Assembly: GCF_900108065.1 (NCBI RefSeq)
Contig: NZ_FNVQ01000004.1
Coordinates: forward strand, 425,206 to 489,205
DNA from: Marinobacterium lutimaris
Lineage (GTDB): Bacteria; Pseudomonadota; Gammaproteobacteria; Pseudomonadales; Balneatricaceae
Length of the DNA stretch: 64,000 bases
Direction: 5' to 3'
The notes below the pieces were generated by a model. It did not search any database. It was not told where the DNA came from and saw only the letters and a list, made by a program, of their open reading frames with translations. Of this stretch, positions 29,721 to 40,504 are shown one piece after another. Numbering within the stretch: the first letter of the stretch is position 1; every line of letters starts with the position of its first letter. The translations under genes were made by a program, and so were the position numbers.

Positions 29721-30334
29721 GTCGCCGTAACACCACCCGCAAACGTCCTGAGGCTGCCGAGCAGGCGTTCGTTCGCATTATCGGTGGAGACTGGCGTAGC
29801 CGCCGCATTCCTTTCGCCGCCATCGAGGGCCTGAGGCCCACCCCTGACCGGGTGCGGGAAACCCTGTTCAACTGGCTGCAGGGCGTGACCGAAGGCGCTC
29901 GCTGCGTCGACCTCTGTGCCGGCAGCGGCGCCCTGGGCCTTGAAGCGCTGTCTCGCGGCGCCGGCTCGCTCACTTTTGTGGACCAGTCATCGCTGGTGGC
30001 GCGTACGCTAAGGGAAAACCTGCAGAAGCTGAAGGTGCAGAACGCCGAGGTAGTCAACGCCAGCGCGCTGGACTGGCTGTCGGCACTGCCGGCTGACGAA
30101 TCGGAACGCTTTGACCTGGTATTTATGGACCCGCCATTCCGCAAGGGGCTGGTGGCTCCACTCTGCGCGCTGCTGGAGAGCCACAACCTGCTGTCGGAGC
30201 GTGCCATGGTCTATGTGGAAAGCGAGAAGGAGATCGGCGCGCCGGATGTGCCGGAAAGCTGGTCGCTTTACCGGGAAAAGCACGCCGGACAGGTCAGCTA
30301 CCGACTTTATGAATGCAGCTCAGACCATGGATGA
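29717..30334 (+). CDS. rsmD: 16S rRNA (guanine966-N2)-methyltransferase RsmD
   Basis: 205 residues. The family start RIIGGDWRSRRI is followed by RPTPDRVRETLFNWL, the SAM site DLCAGSGALGLEALSRGA and the catalytic DPPF (VFMDPPFRKG). It methylates G966 of 16S rRNA. It starts inside the stop of the preceding gene (ATGA) and its 3' end overlaps the convergent TetR gene by 15 bases. Confidence 0.95.
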   Translation: MSRRNTTRKRPEAAEQAFVRIIGGDWRSRRIPFAAIEGLRPTPDRVRETLFNWLQGVTEGARCVDLCAGSGALGLEALSRGAGSLTFVDQSSLVARTLRENLQKLKVQNAEVVNASALDWLSALPADESERFDLVFMDPPFRKGLVAPLCALLESHNLLSERAMVYVESEKEIGAPDVPESWSLYREKHAGQVSYRLYECSSDHG

Positions 30335-30952
30335 TTTCAGCACCCTGAGGCCCTGAATCTGCATCGCCAGCAGATAATCGGTCTGCTCTCGCAGGTCAAA
30401 ACGTTTGGGAGCCGTCAGCCAGAGATCAATGGCACCGACAATGGCGATCAACAGACTGTCACTGAGCAGTTCCAGGTCGAGCTTTTTACGCAGCTGTTTC
30501 TGCTTGCGGGCCTGTTTCAGAAAGTAGTGAATAAAGTCGCGCCAGCTTTCCAGTTCCTGGTCCAGCCTGGGCGCCATATCGGTTAACTCCGGCGAACATC
30601 CGCGACCGTAGTGGAACAGACGATAGAGACGCTGCAACTCTGTGTTTCTGGAAAATTCAGCGAGGGCGGCGCGAAGGAAATTTTCCAGAGCCTCCAGCGC
30701 GTCCTGTTGCACCGCCTGGCGCTGATCCAGGTAATGGGCCTCGAACGGCCAGTGCGCCCGCAGATGCAGCTGCTCCAGCAGATCCTTCTTGTTACGGAAA
30801 TGCCAGTACATCGCACCATGGGTGACGCCCGCCTCCGCGGCGATGCGCTTCATGGTGACCGCTTCGGTTCCCTCTGCCGCAAACAACTCTAACGCCTTGT
30901 CCAACAATCCCTTACGAGTGGCTTCCGCCTCTTCCTTACTACGCCTGACCAC
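30320..30952 (-). CDS. TetR/AcrR-family regulator (TtgR/AcrR-like)
   Basis: 210 residues from the GTG at 30952 (MVRRSKEEAEATRKGLL), which aligns with TtgR/AcrR starts and has GGGAG at correct spacing. The ATG at 30979 is less likely. The HTH is ITMKRI-type: VTMKRIAAEAGVTHGAMYWHF. The ligand domain resembles multidrug-pump repressors. No efflux operon lies next to it in this window, so its target is elsewhere or the gene is an orphan. Confidence 0.85.
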   Translation of the reverse strand: MVRRSKEEAEATRKGLLDKALELFAAEGTEAVTMKRIAAEAGVTHGAMYWHFRNKKDLLEQLHLRAHWPFEAHYLDQRQAVQQDALEALENFLRAALAEFSRNTELQRLYRLFHYGRGCSPELTDMAPRLDQELESWRDFIHYFLKQARKQKQLRKKLDLELLSDSLLIAIVGAIDLWLTAPKRFDLREQTDYLLAMQIQGLRVLKSSMV

Positions 30953-31783
<831 letters not shown>

Positions 31784-31819
31784 GCAGACTATCGACCCGT
31801 CGAAGTTTGCTTTACCTAA

Positions 31820-32092
<273 letters not shown>

Positions 32093-32118
32093 GGCCCGCC
32101 ACCGGTAGACGGTGGAAG

Positions 32119-32148
32119 AAAAACGGCAGCCAGATGGCTGCCGTTTTT
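32119..32148. terminator. Bidirectional intrinsic terminator (ferredoxin / DUF501 gene)
   Basis: Perfect 13-bp stem AAAAACGGCAGCC / GGCTGCCGTTTTT with a four-base loop. A-run and T-run ends allow it to serve both convergent genes. Confidence 0.93.
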
Positions 32149-32167
32149 CGTTCTGCACTCGCAAGGC

Positions 32168-32683
32168 TTAAATGCGGATCGCGGCAAGTCGCTCTTTCAG
32201 GCCGAACTCTCTGTCCATCCACTCCCCCACCAGATTCTCCGCCACCAGATGATGGGCGTACTGCATATGCAGGCAGCGCACCTTGTCCCACTGGGCGATG
32301 CCGCCGATACCGTAGCGGTTATACAGGTCGGTAAATCCAAGTTCCTCGATGCGGGCCTTATCCCCTGCATCCATCAGCTGCCAGCGCAGATCCACATAGG
32401 CCTGCTGCTGGGCGTGATAGGCCTCGCGCAGCGCCCCATCTTCAGCCAGCATCTGCTCAATGCGTTTCACACCGCCGGCGGTCTCGATCTCGGCGATCAT
32501 CTGGTAAAGGTCGCGAGAACTAAGCCAGTAAAGCGTCGGGAAGGGTTTGTCATCCACCAGCGAGCGTATCTGCAGTACCACCGGCACCCCCTGCTCCGTG
32601 GCATGGGCGATGGCGACGATACCGCGGGGCTCACGCCCGAGCTGACGCTGGATTATTTCTAATTGTGAGCTGTCGGGCTGCAT
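32168..32683 (-). CDS. DUF501 domain protein
   Basis: 171 residues; matches the DUF501 pattern (RQLGREPRGIVAIA; VDDKPFPTLYWLSS; IGGIAQWDKVRCLHMQYAHHL). The conserved His/Cys in KVRCLHMQYAHHL could bind metal or substrate, but function is unknown. In relatives it often lies near ppx/recG-type housekeeping genes. It is not overlapped with recG, which starts its stop 54 bases upstream. Confidence 0.82.
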   Translation of the reverse strand: MQPDSSQLEIIQRQLGREPRGIVAIAHATEQGVPVVLQIRSLVDDKPFPTLYWLSSRDLYQMIAEIETAGGVKRIEQMLAEDGALREAYHAQQQAYVDLRWQLMDAGDKARIEELGFTDLYNRYGIGGIAQWDKVRCLHMQYAHHLVAENLVGEWMDREFGLKERLAAIRI

Positions 32684-32737
32684 GGCTCTTCTCTAAATAA
32701 AACTCTGAATACAAAGACTGTATTGAAACTATAGCGG

Positions 32738-34819
32738 TCAGACGCGGGCGTAGGCCTCGCCCTGACCCAGCCAGCGGCGAATCAGCGCATCCATCAATGC
32801 TGGCGCCTGTTCGATATCGGCCGCAGCCCGCTTAACCCGCGGCAGCAGGTGCGCGTCACGCTGCAGGTCGGCGATGCGGAACTGCATCATGCCGGTCTGG
32901 CGGGTCCCCAGCACTTCACCGGGGCCACGCAGCTCCAGATCCTTCTCGGCGATCCTGAAACCATCGGTGCTCTCACGCATCACCGCCAGACGCTCTCGCC
33001 CCTGCTGTGAAAGCGGCGCATGATACATCAACACGCAGAAGCTCTCGACCGAACCGCGCCCGACACGGCCACGCAGCTGGTGCAGCTGGGCAAGGCCGAG
33101 GCGCTCCGGGTTCTCGATAATCATCAGGCTGGCGTTGGGCACATCAACGCCGACCTCGATCACCGTGGTCGCCACCAGCAGATCGAGTTCCGCAGCCTTG
33201 AAGCTTGCCATGATCTGCGCTTTTTCCGCCGCTTTCAGGCGCCCGTGCACCAGGCCGATGCGCAGCTCCGGCAGGGTTTCCCGCAAGGATTCGGCGGTGA
33301 CTTCGGCGGCCTGACACTGCAGCGCCTCGGACTCTTCAATAAGGGTGCAGACCCAGTAAGCCTGGCGCCCTTCACTGCAGGCGCTGCGCACCCGCGCGAT
33401 CACCTCGTCACGACGCCCATCGGCGATCACCACGGTATTTACCGGCGTTCGTCCCGGCGGCAGCTCATCGATGATCGAGCAATCCAGGTCGGCGTAGGCG
33501 CTCATGGTCAGGGTTCGCGGGATCGGCGTGGCGGTCATGATCAGCTGGTGTGGCGTCTGTTCACCGTTGCACCCCTTCTCCCTGAGACTGAGGCGCTGGT
33601 GAACACCGAAGCGATGCTGCTCATCGACCACCACCACCGCCAGATTATGGAAGCGCACCTCCTCCTGGAACAGCGCATGGGTACCCACCGCCAGCTGCGC
33701 CTCGCCGTTGGCGATCCGCTCAAGCTCTCTTGCTCGCTGCTTGCCTTTCACCTTGCCGGCAAGCCAGGCCACGCTGACGCCCAGGGGCTCGAGCCAGGCG
33801 GAGAAATTGTTGTAATGCTGTTCGGCAAGAATCTCCGTAGGCGCCATCACCGCCGCCTGGGCGCCGTTTTCCAGTGCCTGGATCGCCGCCAGCGCGGCGA
33901 CCACGGTCTTGCCCGAGCCCACATCGCCCTGCACCAGCCGCAGCATGGGCACCGGCAGGGTCATATCACGAGCCACTTCCCGGGCGACGCGGCGCTGCGC
34001 CTGGGTCAGTTCAAACGGCAGGCTGGCGATAAACGGCAGGCTCAGTTTGCCCGTGGCCTTGAGCAGCGGCGCGCCCTGTTCCTGCACCTTCTGCCGAATT
34101 TTCAGCAGCGACAGGTGATGCGCCAGCAGTTCCTCGAAGGCAAGGCGCTGCTGCGCCGGATGCTTGCCCTCCAGCATCTGCTCCTGGTCCGCCGCTACCG
34201 GCGGCTGGTGCAGATAGCGGATCGACTCGGTCAGTTCTGGCAGTTGCCATTGCTGACGCAGGTTGTCCGGCAACAGGTCTTCGACGATGCCCTTATCGAG
34301 CCACCCCAGCGCCTGTTCGACCAGGCCACGGATGCGCCCCTGGGTGAGTCCTTCAGTCAGGGGGTAGACCGGTGTTAGCGCATCATCGACGCGAACGCTG
34401 CCCTCATCGGCGATCACCTTGTATTCGGGGTGCACCATCTCAAGCGATGCAGGCCCCGGACGCGCCTCGCCAAAACACCGAATCCGCTTTCCCTGAGCCA
34501 GGCTGTTTTTCTGTGCCGCCGAGAAATGAAAAAAGCGCAGCGTGATCGAGCCTGTGCCATCCTGCACCCGGCACATCAGCGCCTTGCGGCGGCCATAAGT
34601 GATATCGCTGGCGGCGATATGGCCGACGATAACGCCCTCGTCGCCAGGCCTCAGGCTGCCGATAGGCAACACCCGGGTACGGTCCTGGTAACGCAGCGGC
34701 AGATGCAGCAGCAGGTCCTGAATGGTCTCGAGACCCAGCCGCTCAAGCTTCAGTGCCAGCGCCGTCCCTACCCCCTTGAGTTCGGTGATCGGTACCGGTT
34801 TGGCTGACACGGAGAGCAT
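32738..34819 (-). CDS. recG: ATP-dependent DNA helicase RecG
   Basis: 693 residues from the ATG at 34819, the same length as E. coli RecG. That ATG shares a base with the oxyR stop (TGATG), which supports it over the longer frame from 34855. The wedge/OB domain (about 50-170) precedes the helicase core: GDVGSGKTVVA (motif I), VVDEQHRFGV (DEQH box), TATPIPRTL (motif III), QLRGRVGRGS (motif VI). It remodels stalled forks by branch migration. Confidence 0.96.
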   Translation of the reverse strand: MLSVSAKPVPITELKGVGTALALKLERLGLETIQDLLLHLPLRYQDRTRVLPIGSLRPGDEGVIVGHIAASDITYGRRKALMCRVQDGTGSITLRFFHFSAAQKNSLAQGKRIRCFGEARPGPASLEMVHPEYKVIADEGSVRVDDALTPVYPLTEGLTQGRIRGLVEQALGWLDKGIVEDLLPDNLRQQWQLPELTESIRYLHQPPVAADQEQMLEGKHPAQQRLAFEELLAHHLSLLKIRQKVQEQGAPLLKATGKLSLPFIASLPFELTQAQRRVAREVARDMTLPVPMLRLVQGDVGSGKTVVAALAAIQALENGAQAAVMAPTEILAEQHYNNFSAWLEPLGVSVAWLAGKVKGKQRARELERIANGEAQLAVGTHALFQEEVRFHNLAVVVVDEQHRFGVHQRLSLREKGCNGEQTPHQLIMTATPIPRTLTMSAYADLDCSIIDELPPGRTPVNTVVIADGRRDEVIARVRSACSEGRQAYWVCTLIEESEALQCQAAEVTAESLRETLPELRIGLVHGRLKAAEKAQIMASFKAAELDLLVATTVIEVGVDVPNASLMIIENPERLGLAQLHQLRGRVGRGSVESFCVLMYHAPLSQQGRERLAVMRESTDGFRIAEKDLELRGPGEVLGTRQTGMMQFRIADLQRDAHLLPRVKRAAADIEQAPALMDALIRRWLGQGEAYARV

Positions 34820-35736
34820 CAGGCGATATCCGCCATCGGCCCGGATTCGTGACACTCCATGATGGCGCGCATCAGCACCTCGATCGCCTGCGGACGCGGG
34901 AAGCTGGCGCGCCAGGCAACCGCGACGGTGCGCATCGGTTGCGGCTTCTTGAACGGCACCGTGGCCACCAGATTGCGTGACGGATGGCCTTCGATCGCAG
35001 AGATCGGCAGCACACTGGTACCAAGGCCCGAAGCCACCATCATGCGGATGGTTTCCAGCGAACTGCCTTCGGTAATGGTGTGCTTGTCGTGGAATGACTG
35101 GCCCAGCACCGGGCAGGCTTCCAGCACCTGATCGCGGAAACAGTGTCCCTCGCCCAGCAGCAGCATGCGCTCGTCGCTGATCTTGGAGCTGTCGATCTCT
35201 TTCTCTTTCGCCAGCGGGTGTTCTTTCGGCAGCACCATCATGAACGGCTCATCATACATCGAGCGGGTCAGTACATCGGGCTCATGAAACGGCAGCGCCA
35301 GGATGATCGCATCAAGCTCACCGGTGCGGATCTTGCCACGCAGCACCTCGGTGAAATTTTCCTCGATATAGAGCGGCATCTGCGGCGCCATCTGCTGCAC
35401 CTTGGGCACCAGTTTCGGAAACAGGTAGGGCCCGATGGTGTAGATCGCACCAACCCGCAGCGGCGATGCCAGCTGATCCTTGCCCTCTTTCGCCAGTTCA
35501 CGGATCGCTTCGGACTGCTCCAGCACCATCTGTGCCTGACGCACCACCTTTTCGCCCACCGGCGTCACCCGCACCGCATTTTTACTGCGCTCGAACAGCG
35601 CGACCCCGAGCTCCTCCTCCAGCTTTTTCACCGCAATGGAGAGCGTGGGCTGACTCACATAACAGCGCTCGGCGGCATGACCAAAATGCTGTTCCTGCGC
35701 CAGAGTGACAATGTAACGAAGCTCCGTCAGCGTCAT
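34819..35736 (-). CDS. oxyR: Hydrogen-peroxide sensor and regulator OxyR
   Basis: 305-residue LysR-type regulator. The redox pair Cys199 and Cys208 (GHCFRDQVLEAC) falls at the exact E. coli positions, so disulfide sensing is intact. The N-terminal HTH is HFGHAAERCYVSQPTLS. It is translationally coupled to recG, an arrangement common in pseudomonads. A promoter shared with the divergent SDR gene lies in the 50-base gap upstream. Confidence 0.96.
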   Translation of the reverse strand: MTLTELRYIVTLAQEQHFGHAAERCYVSQPTLSIAVKKLEEELGVALFERSKNAVRVTPVGEKVVRQAQMVLEQSEAIRELAKEGKDQLASPLRVGAIYTIGPYLFPKLVPKVQQMAPQMPLYIEENFTEVLRGKIRTGELDAIILALPFHEPDVLTRSMYDEPFMMVLPKEHPLAKEKEIDSSKISDERMLLLGEGHCFRDQVLEACPVLGQSFHDKHTITEGSSLETIRMMVASGLGTSVLPISAIEGHPSRNLVATVPFKKPQPMRTVAVAWRASFPRPQAIEVLMRAIMECHESGPMADIA

Positions 35737-35786
35737 GCATATTCCTCTGTTAAGATGTGAACCCGAGCGTTTGCGTGGAGGTTAAA

Positions 35787-36626
35787 ATGCAAAAAATCCG
35801 GGTACTCATTGCCGGCTGTGGTGATGTCGGATCAGCCTTAGGGGTTAGTCTCGCCGCTGAAGGCGTCGAGGTCTATGGTTTGCGGCGTACTATAAACCAG
35901 CTCCCAGAGGCCATCCAGCCACTGGCCGGCGATCTGTCATCTGCCGATGGCCTTCCCGCTCTGCCCGCCTGCGACTACCTGGTCTACGCTGCGGCCGCTA
36001 AAAGCCGAGATCTGGAAGTCTATCGATCAGTATATGTCGATGGCCTCAAGCGAGTACTCGCCGCCCTGCCACAGCCTCCCAAGCGGCTGTTCCTGACCAG
36101 CTCAACCGGCGTCTATGGGCAACATGAGCACGAGTGGGTGGATGAGTTCAGCGCCACCGAGCCGGACAGCCCCTCGGGACAGATACTGCTGGAGAGCGAA
36201 CAGATAGCACTGAGCGCGTCGGTTCCCGCCACGGTGGTGCGTTTTTCAGGTATCTACGGCCCTGGCCGCACCCATCTGCTGAATCAGGTACGTGCCGGCA
36301 TTCAGGCGCCGGAGTCTCCGGTTCACTTCAGCAACCGGATTCACCGCGACGACTGCGCAGGCTTTCTGGCGCACCTGGTCGGCATGGCGATCCGGGGTGA
36401 GACGCTGGCACCGATTTATCTCACCAGTGACAACGCTCCAACTCCGATCAGCGAGGTGATGGGCTGGCTGGCACAGCAGCTGGACGTTGAGATTACCGAG
36501 CGCAAGCCGGTGCGGCGTGGCGGCAGCAAACGCTGTCGTAACCTGCGTCTGCAGGCAACAGGCTACAAATTGAAGTATCCAGATTTCAAGACTGGTTTCA
36601 GCGAACTACTTAAAGAGCCGAAGTAG
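35787..36626 (+). CDS. NAD(P)-binding SDR/epimerase-like protein (YeeZ-like)
   Basis: 279 residues from the ATG at 35787, which follows GGAGG; the earlier frame start at 35757 is rejected. The Rossmann motif GCGDVGSALG is at residues 10-19. The extended-SDR signature is partly kept (TSSTGVYGQ), while the catalytic YxxxK is not clear, so this may be an atypical member. It is similar in style to E. coli YeeZ. Substrate unknown. Divergent from oxyR. Confidence 0.78.
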   Translation: MQKIRVLIAGCGDVGSALGVSLAAEGVEVYGLRRTINQLPEAIQPLAGDLSSADGLPALPACDYLVYAAAAKSRDLEVYRSVYVDGLKRVLAALPQPPKRLFLTSSTGVYGQHEHEWVDEFSATEPDSPSGQILLESEQIALSASVPATVVRFSGIYGPGRTHLLNQVRAGIQAPESPVHFSNRIHRDDCAGFLAHLVGMAIRGETLAPIYLTSDNAPTPISEVMGWLAQQLDVEITERKPVRRGGSKRCRNLRLQATGYKLKYPDFKTGFSELLKEPK

Positions 36627-36665
36627 CAGGCAGGAAGTAACAGGAAGAAAATAACAGGCAGAAAA

Positions 36666-36695
36666 AAGCTGACCCCGAACGATCGGGGCCAGCTT
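36666..36695 (-). terminator. Intrinsic terminator after ppk1
   Basis: Stem AAGCTG-a-CCCCG / CGGGG-c-CAGCTT with one mismatch and a six-base loop. On the minus strand it ends in six T, so it mainly serves ppk1, and may also stop readthrough from the SDR gene. Confidence 0.85.
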
Positions 36696-36718
36696 CATTC
36701 AGACTTCAGGAGCCTGGA

Positions 36719-38878
36719 TCAGGCGTTGGCCAGCTCGTTCAACAGCGTCTGCTGTGCGCTGAACAACTCCTCACCTTCGGCGGGACGGTTCTGGGTGTAA
36801 CTGCCGTCGGAGTGCAGCTCCCAGCTCTGGCAGTTATCCTGCAGACAGTAGCCGAGCTCGGTGCGAATCCGGTCGGCATGCTTGCCGTACAGCTCAAAGC
36901 CGGTTTCAACACGGTTGAGCATGTTGCGTTCCATCCAGTCCGCGCTGGAGCAGATCACCGTGGGTTTACCGGCATTGGCGAACCAGTAGACACGGGTGTG
37001 CTCCAGGAAACGACCGATGATCGAGCGCACGCGGATATTGTCGGAGATCCCCTCCAGCCCCGGACGCAGACGGCACATACCACGGATGATCAGATCGACC
37101 TCAACCCCGGCCTGGGACGCTTCGTAGAGCCCTCGGATCAGCTTCGGTTCGGTCAGGCCATTCACCTTGATGATGATATGCCCCTTCTTGCCCGCCTTGA
37201 CGTTGCGAATCTCGTTGTGGATAAGTTCCAGCATCTTGGCATGCAGGGTAAACGGCGCGTTGTAGAGCTTCTGCAGCTTCTGGATCTTGCCCATACCGGT
37301 AAGCTGCTGGAAGATCTTGTGCACATCCTCACCGACCTGATCGTCGGCGGTCATGTAGCTGTAGTCGGTATAGAGACGCGCGGTGCCTGAATGGTAGTTA
37401 CCGGTGCCCAGGTGGCAATAACGCGCCAGGCTGTTACCTTCACGGCGCACCACCAGCATCATCTTGGCGTGGGTCTTGTAACCAACCACGCCATAAACCA
37501 CCAGGCAACCGGCCTCCTGCAGACGGCTGGCCAGCTGCAGGTTGCTCTCCTCATCGAAACGGGCGCGCAGCTCGATCACCACGGTGACCTCCTTGCCGGA
37601 GCGGGCCGCTTCCACCAACGCGTTGACGATATCCGACTTCACACCGGTGCGGTAAAGCGTCTGCTTGATCGCGACGACTTCCGGGTCCTTGGCTGCCTGG
37701 CGCAGCAGATCCACCACCGGCGAGAACGACTGGAACGGGTGCAGCAGCAGCTGATCGTTGCGGCGGATCGTCGTGAAGATATCTTCGCTGTTTTTCAGTT
37801 TGTTCGGCAGCCCGGGAGTAAACGGCGGCCAGCGCAGATCCTTGCGCTCCACCAGATCCCGCACCGCCATCAGGCGGGTCAGGTTCACCGGTCCAGTCAC
37901 CCGGTACACGTGAGAGTCCGGCAGGCTGAACTCCGCCTGCAGGAAACTGAGCAGGTGCTCTGGCGTACGGCTGTCCACCTCCAGACGCACCGCATCACCG
38001 AACTTGCGTGAATGCAGCTCACCGCGCAGGGTACGCGCCAGATCCTCAATCTCCTCGAAGTCGAAGGTCAGGTCGGCGTTACGGGTGATACGGAACTGAT
38101 AGCAACCCTCGACCTGCATCCCCGGGAATAGGTTGTCGGCAAACTCGTGGATTACCGATGACAGGAAGATCAGGTTGTCGCCACCGTCGCAGAGCTCGTC
38201 CGGCAGACGGATCAGACGCGGCAGTGAACGCGGCGCCGGAATGATCGCCATGCCGGTTTCACGGCCAAACGCATCCTTGCCGTCGAGCTCGACGATAAAG
38301 TTAAGGCTCTTGTTGACCAGGCGCGGGAACGGATGCGAAGGGTCCAGGCCGATGGGGCTGATCACCGGCACCAGTTTTTCGTTGAAGTAATCCTCAACCC
38401 AGGCGCGCTGTTCCGGCGTCCAGGCACCACGGCGATGGAAGTGAATCCCTTCCTTTTCCAGCGCCGGCAGCATGATGTCATTGAGGATGCGGTACTGGCG
38501 GGCAACGTTGACCTCGCAGATCTCGCGGATCTTCTCCAGTACCTTCTGCGGGTGCATGGCATCAGGGCCGACCGCTTCGCGACCATACTTCAACTGGCGC
38601 ATCTGCTCGGCAACGCGGATCTCGAAAAACTCATCCAGGTTGCTGGAGAAGATCAGCAGGAACATCAGCCGCTCGAGCAGCGGCTGAGTTTCATCCAGCG
38701 CCTGTTCCAGCACGCGGACGTTAAACTGAAGATGGCTCAACTCGCGGTTGATATAAAGCTCAGGCGCTTTCAGATCGACTGGCGGCGCTTCTATCGGCTC
38801 GATAGTGGGCAGAATCTCACGACTCTCACGCAAGGCCAGCGTCGCTTCGCTGGTATCCAGTTCCGTGTTGTCCGCCAT
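36719..38878 (-). CDS. ppk1: Polyphosphate kinase 1
   Basis: 719 residues from the ATG at 38878 (GGGAG upstream); a frame from 38920 is possible. It makes long-chain polyphosphate from ATP. The N-terminal domain begins after a 35-residue tail at LYINRELSHLQFN. The autophosphorylated histidine lies in RYCHLGTGNYH and the second catalytic histidine in the LEHTRVYWF region. It lies next to hemB, as in P. aeruginosa. Confidence 0.95.
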   Translation of the reverse strand: MADNTELDTSEATLALRESREILPTIEPIEAPPVDLKAPELYINRELSHLQFNVRVLEQALDETQPLLERLMFLLIFSSNLDEFFEIRVAEQMRQLKYGREAVGPDAMHPQKVLEKIREICEVNVARQYRILNDIMLPALEKEGIHFHRRGAWTPEQRAWVEDYFNEKLVPVISPIGLDPSHPFPRLVNKSLNFIVELDGKDAFGRETGMAIIPAPRSLPRLIRLPDELCDGGDNLIFLSSVIHEFADNLFPGMQVEGCYQFRITRNADLTFDFEEIEDLARTLRGELHSRKFGDAVRLEVDSRTPEHLLSFLQAEFSLPDSHVYRVTGPVNLTRLMAVRDLVERKDLRWPPFTPGLPNKLKNSEDIFTTIRRNDQLLLHPFQSFSPVVDLLRQAAKDPEVVAIKQTLYRTGVKSDIVNALVEAARSGKEVTVVIELRARFDEESNLQLASRLQEAGCLVVYGVVGYKTHAKMMLVVRREGNSLARYCHLGTGNYHSGTARLYTDYSYMTADDQVGEDVHKIFQQLTGMGKIQKLQKLYNAPFTLHAKMLELIHNEIRNVKAGKKGHIIIKVNGLTEPKLIRGLYEASQAGVEVDLIIRGMCRLRPGLEGISDNIRVRSIIGRFLEHTRVYWFANAGKPTVICSSADWMERNMLNRVETGFELYGKHADRIRTELGYCLQDNCQSWELHSDGSYTQNRPAEGEELFSAQQTLLNELANA

Positions 38879-38927
38879 GTCAGTAACTCCCGTCTGTAGC
38901 TCCATCTTCCCATCCGCCAAATATAGT

Positions 38928-40043
<1,116 letters not shown>

Positions 40044-40086
40044 TCAGGGGATGCATGCTTCTCCCTGTGAAGCCGCTGTATGAATT

Positions 40087-40100
40087 TTGACCTCGATCAA
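40087..40100. promoter_or_regulatory. FNR/Anr-like binding site
   Basis: TTGAC-ctcg-ATCAA differs from the FNR/Anr consensus TTGAT-N4-ATCAA at one base. It lies 90 bases before the predicted start of the regulatory RNA and 149 bases before the hemB start codon. Which transcript it controls is unclear. Confidence 0.4.
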
Positions 40101-40134
40101 TTCAAAACCCCACCACATCGAAAAGCCGAAAAAC

Positions 40135-40177
40135 TAGGAAAAATTCCTATATCCATTTTTTTCCGCACTGCGATAAT
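40135..40177 (+). promoter_or_regulatory. Candidate promoter and upstream activating palindrome of the Rsm-like RNA
   Basis: The palindrome TAGGAA-AAA-TTCCTA (40135-40149) resembles the TnAGAAATTTCTnA motif of LetA in Legionella and, more loosely, the GacA box. A GATAAT -10-like box lies at 40172-40177 with a poor -35, as expected for an activator-dependent promoter. Predicted start about 40184. Confidence 0.45.
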
Positions 40178-40183
40178 TCTTTT

Positions 40184-40332
40184 AACGGATCTCCTGTTCA
40201 CGGACCGAACACTTGGATGGCCCAGCCCGCATCAACGGACAGCAGGACGCATGCAGGACGCGAACAGATGCAAGGATCAATGGAAGCCATGTTAAAGGGG
40301 CGTATGACGGAACATACGTCCCTTTATCTTTT
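40184..40332 (+). ncRNA. Candidate Csr/Rsm-type regulatory RNA (CsrA/RsmA sponge)
   Basis: About 149 bases with nine GGA motifs, at 40187, 40202, 40215, 40237, 40245, 40256, 40274, 40282 and 40309 (two to three expected by chance). Several are in ACGGA, CAGGA or AAGGA context. Two lie in clear hairpin loops: TGTTC-acggacc-GAACA (40195-40211), and the hexaloop ACGGAA of the terminator. This layout is that of CsrB/RsmY/RsmZ RNAs, which bind and sequester CsrA/RsmA under control of the GacS/GacA two-component system. The 5' end is inferred. It is transcribed divergently from hemB. No sequence homologue could be searched. Confidence 0.65.
40294..40332 (+). terminator. Terminator hairpin of the candidate regulatory RNA
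   Basis: A 13-bp stem, AAAGGG-g-CGTATG / CATACG-t-CCCTTT with one G-T wobble, and a six-base loop ACGGAA, then ATCTTTTCT. The loop itself presents a GGA motif. Confidence 0.8.
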
Positions 40333-40504
40333 CTGCCCCGCTTAAAAAGCACGCTCTCCCAGCCATCTCCCTGGCAGCCTCTTTGTTAACAACGCTTCTC
40401 CTCACAGCTAAAGCCAGATTCTTCTCTATACGCGAACAGCATTAAGCCGCCCCGAGCGAACCTCTGGCAGGCGGACAACCGTTTCAGCTAGAAAGGGAAA
40501 ATGC

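Noticed and set aside
40080..40295. 71-codon frame overlapping the candidate regulatory RNA
   Set aside because: No ribosome site or family resemblance; the GGA hairpins and terminator explain the region better.
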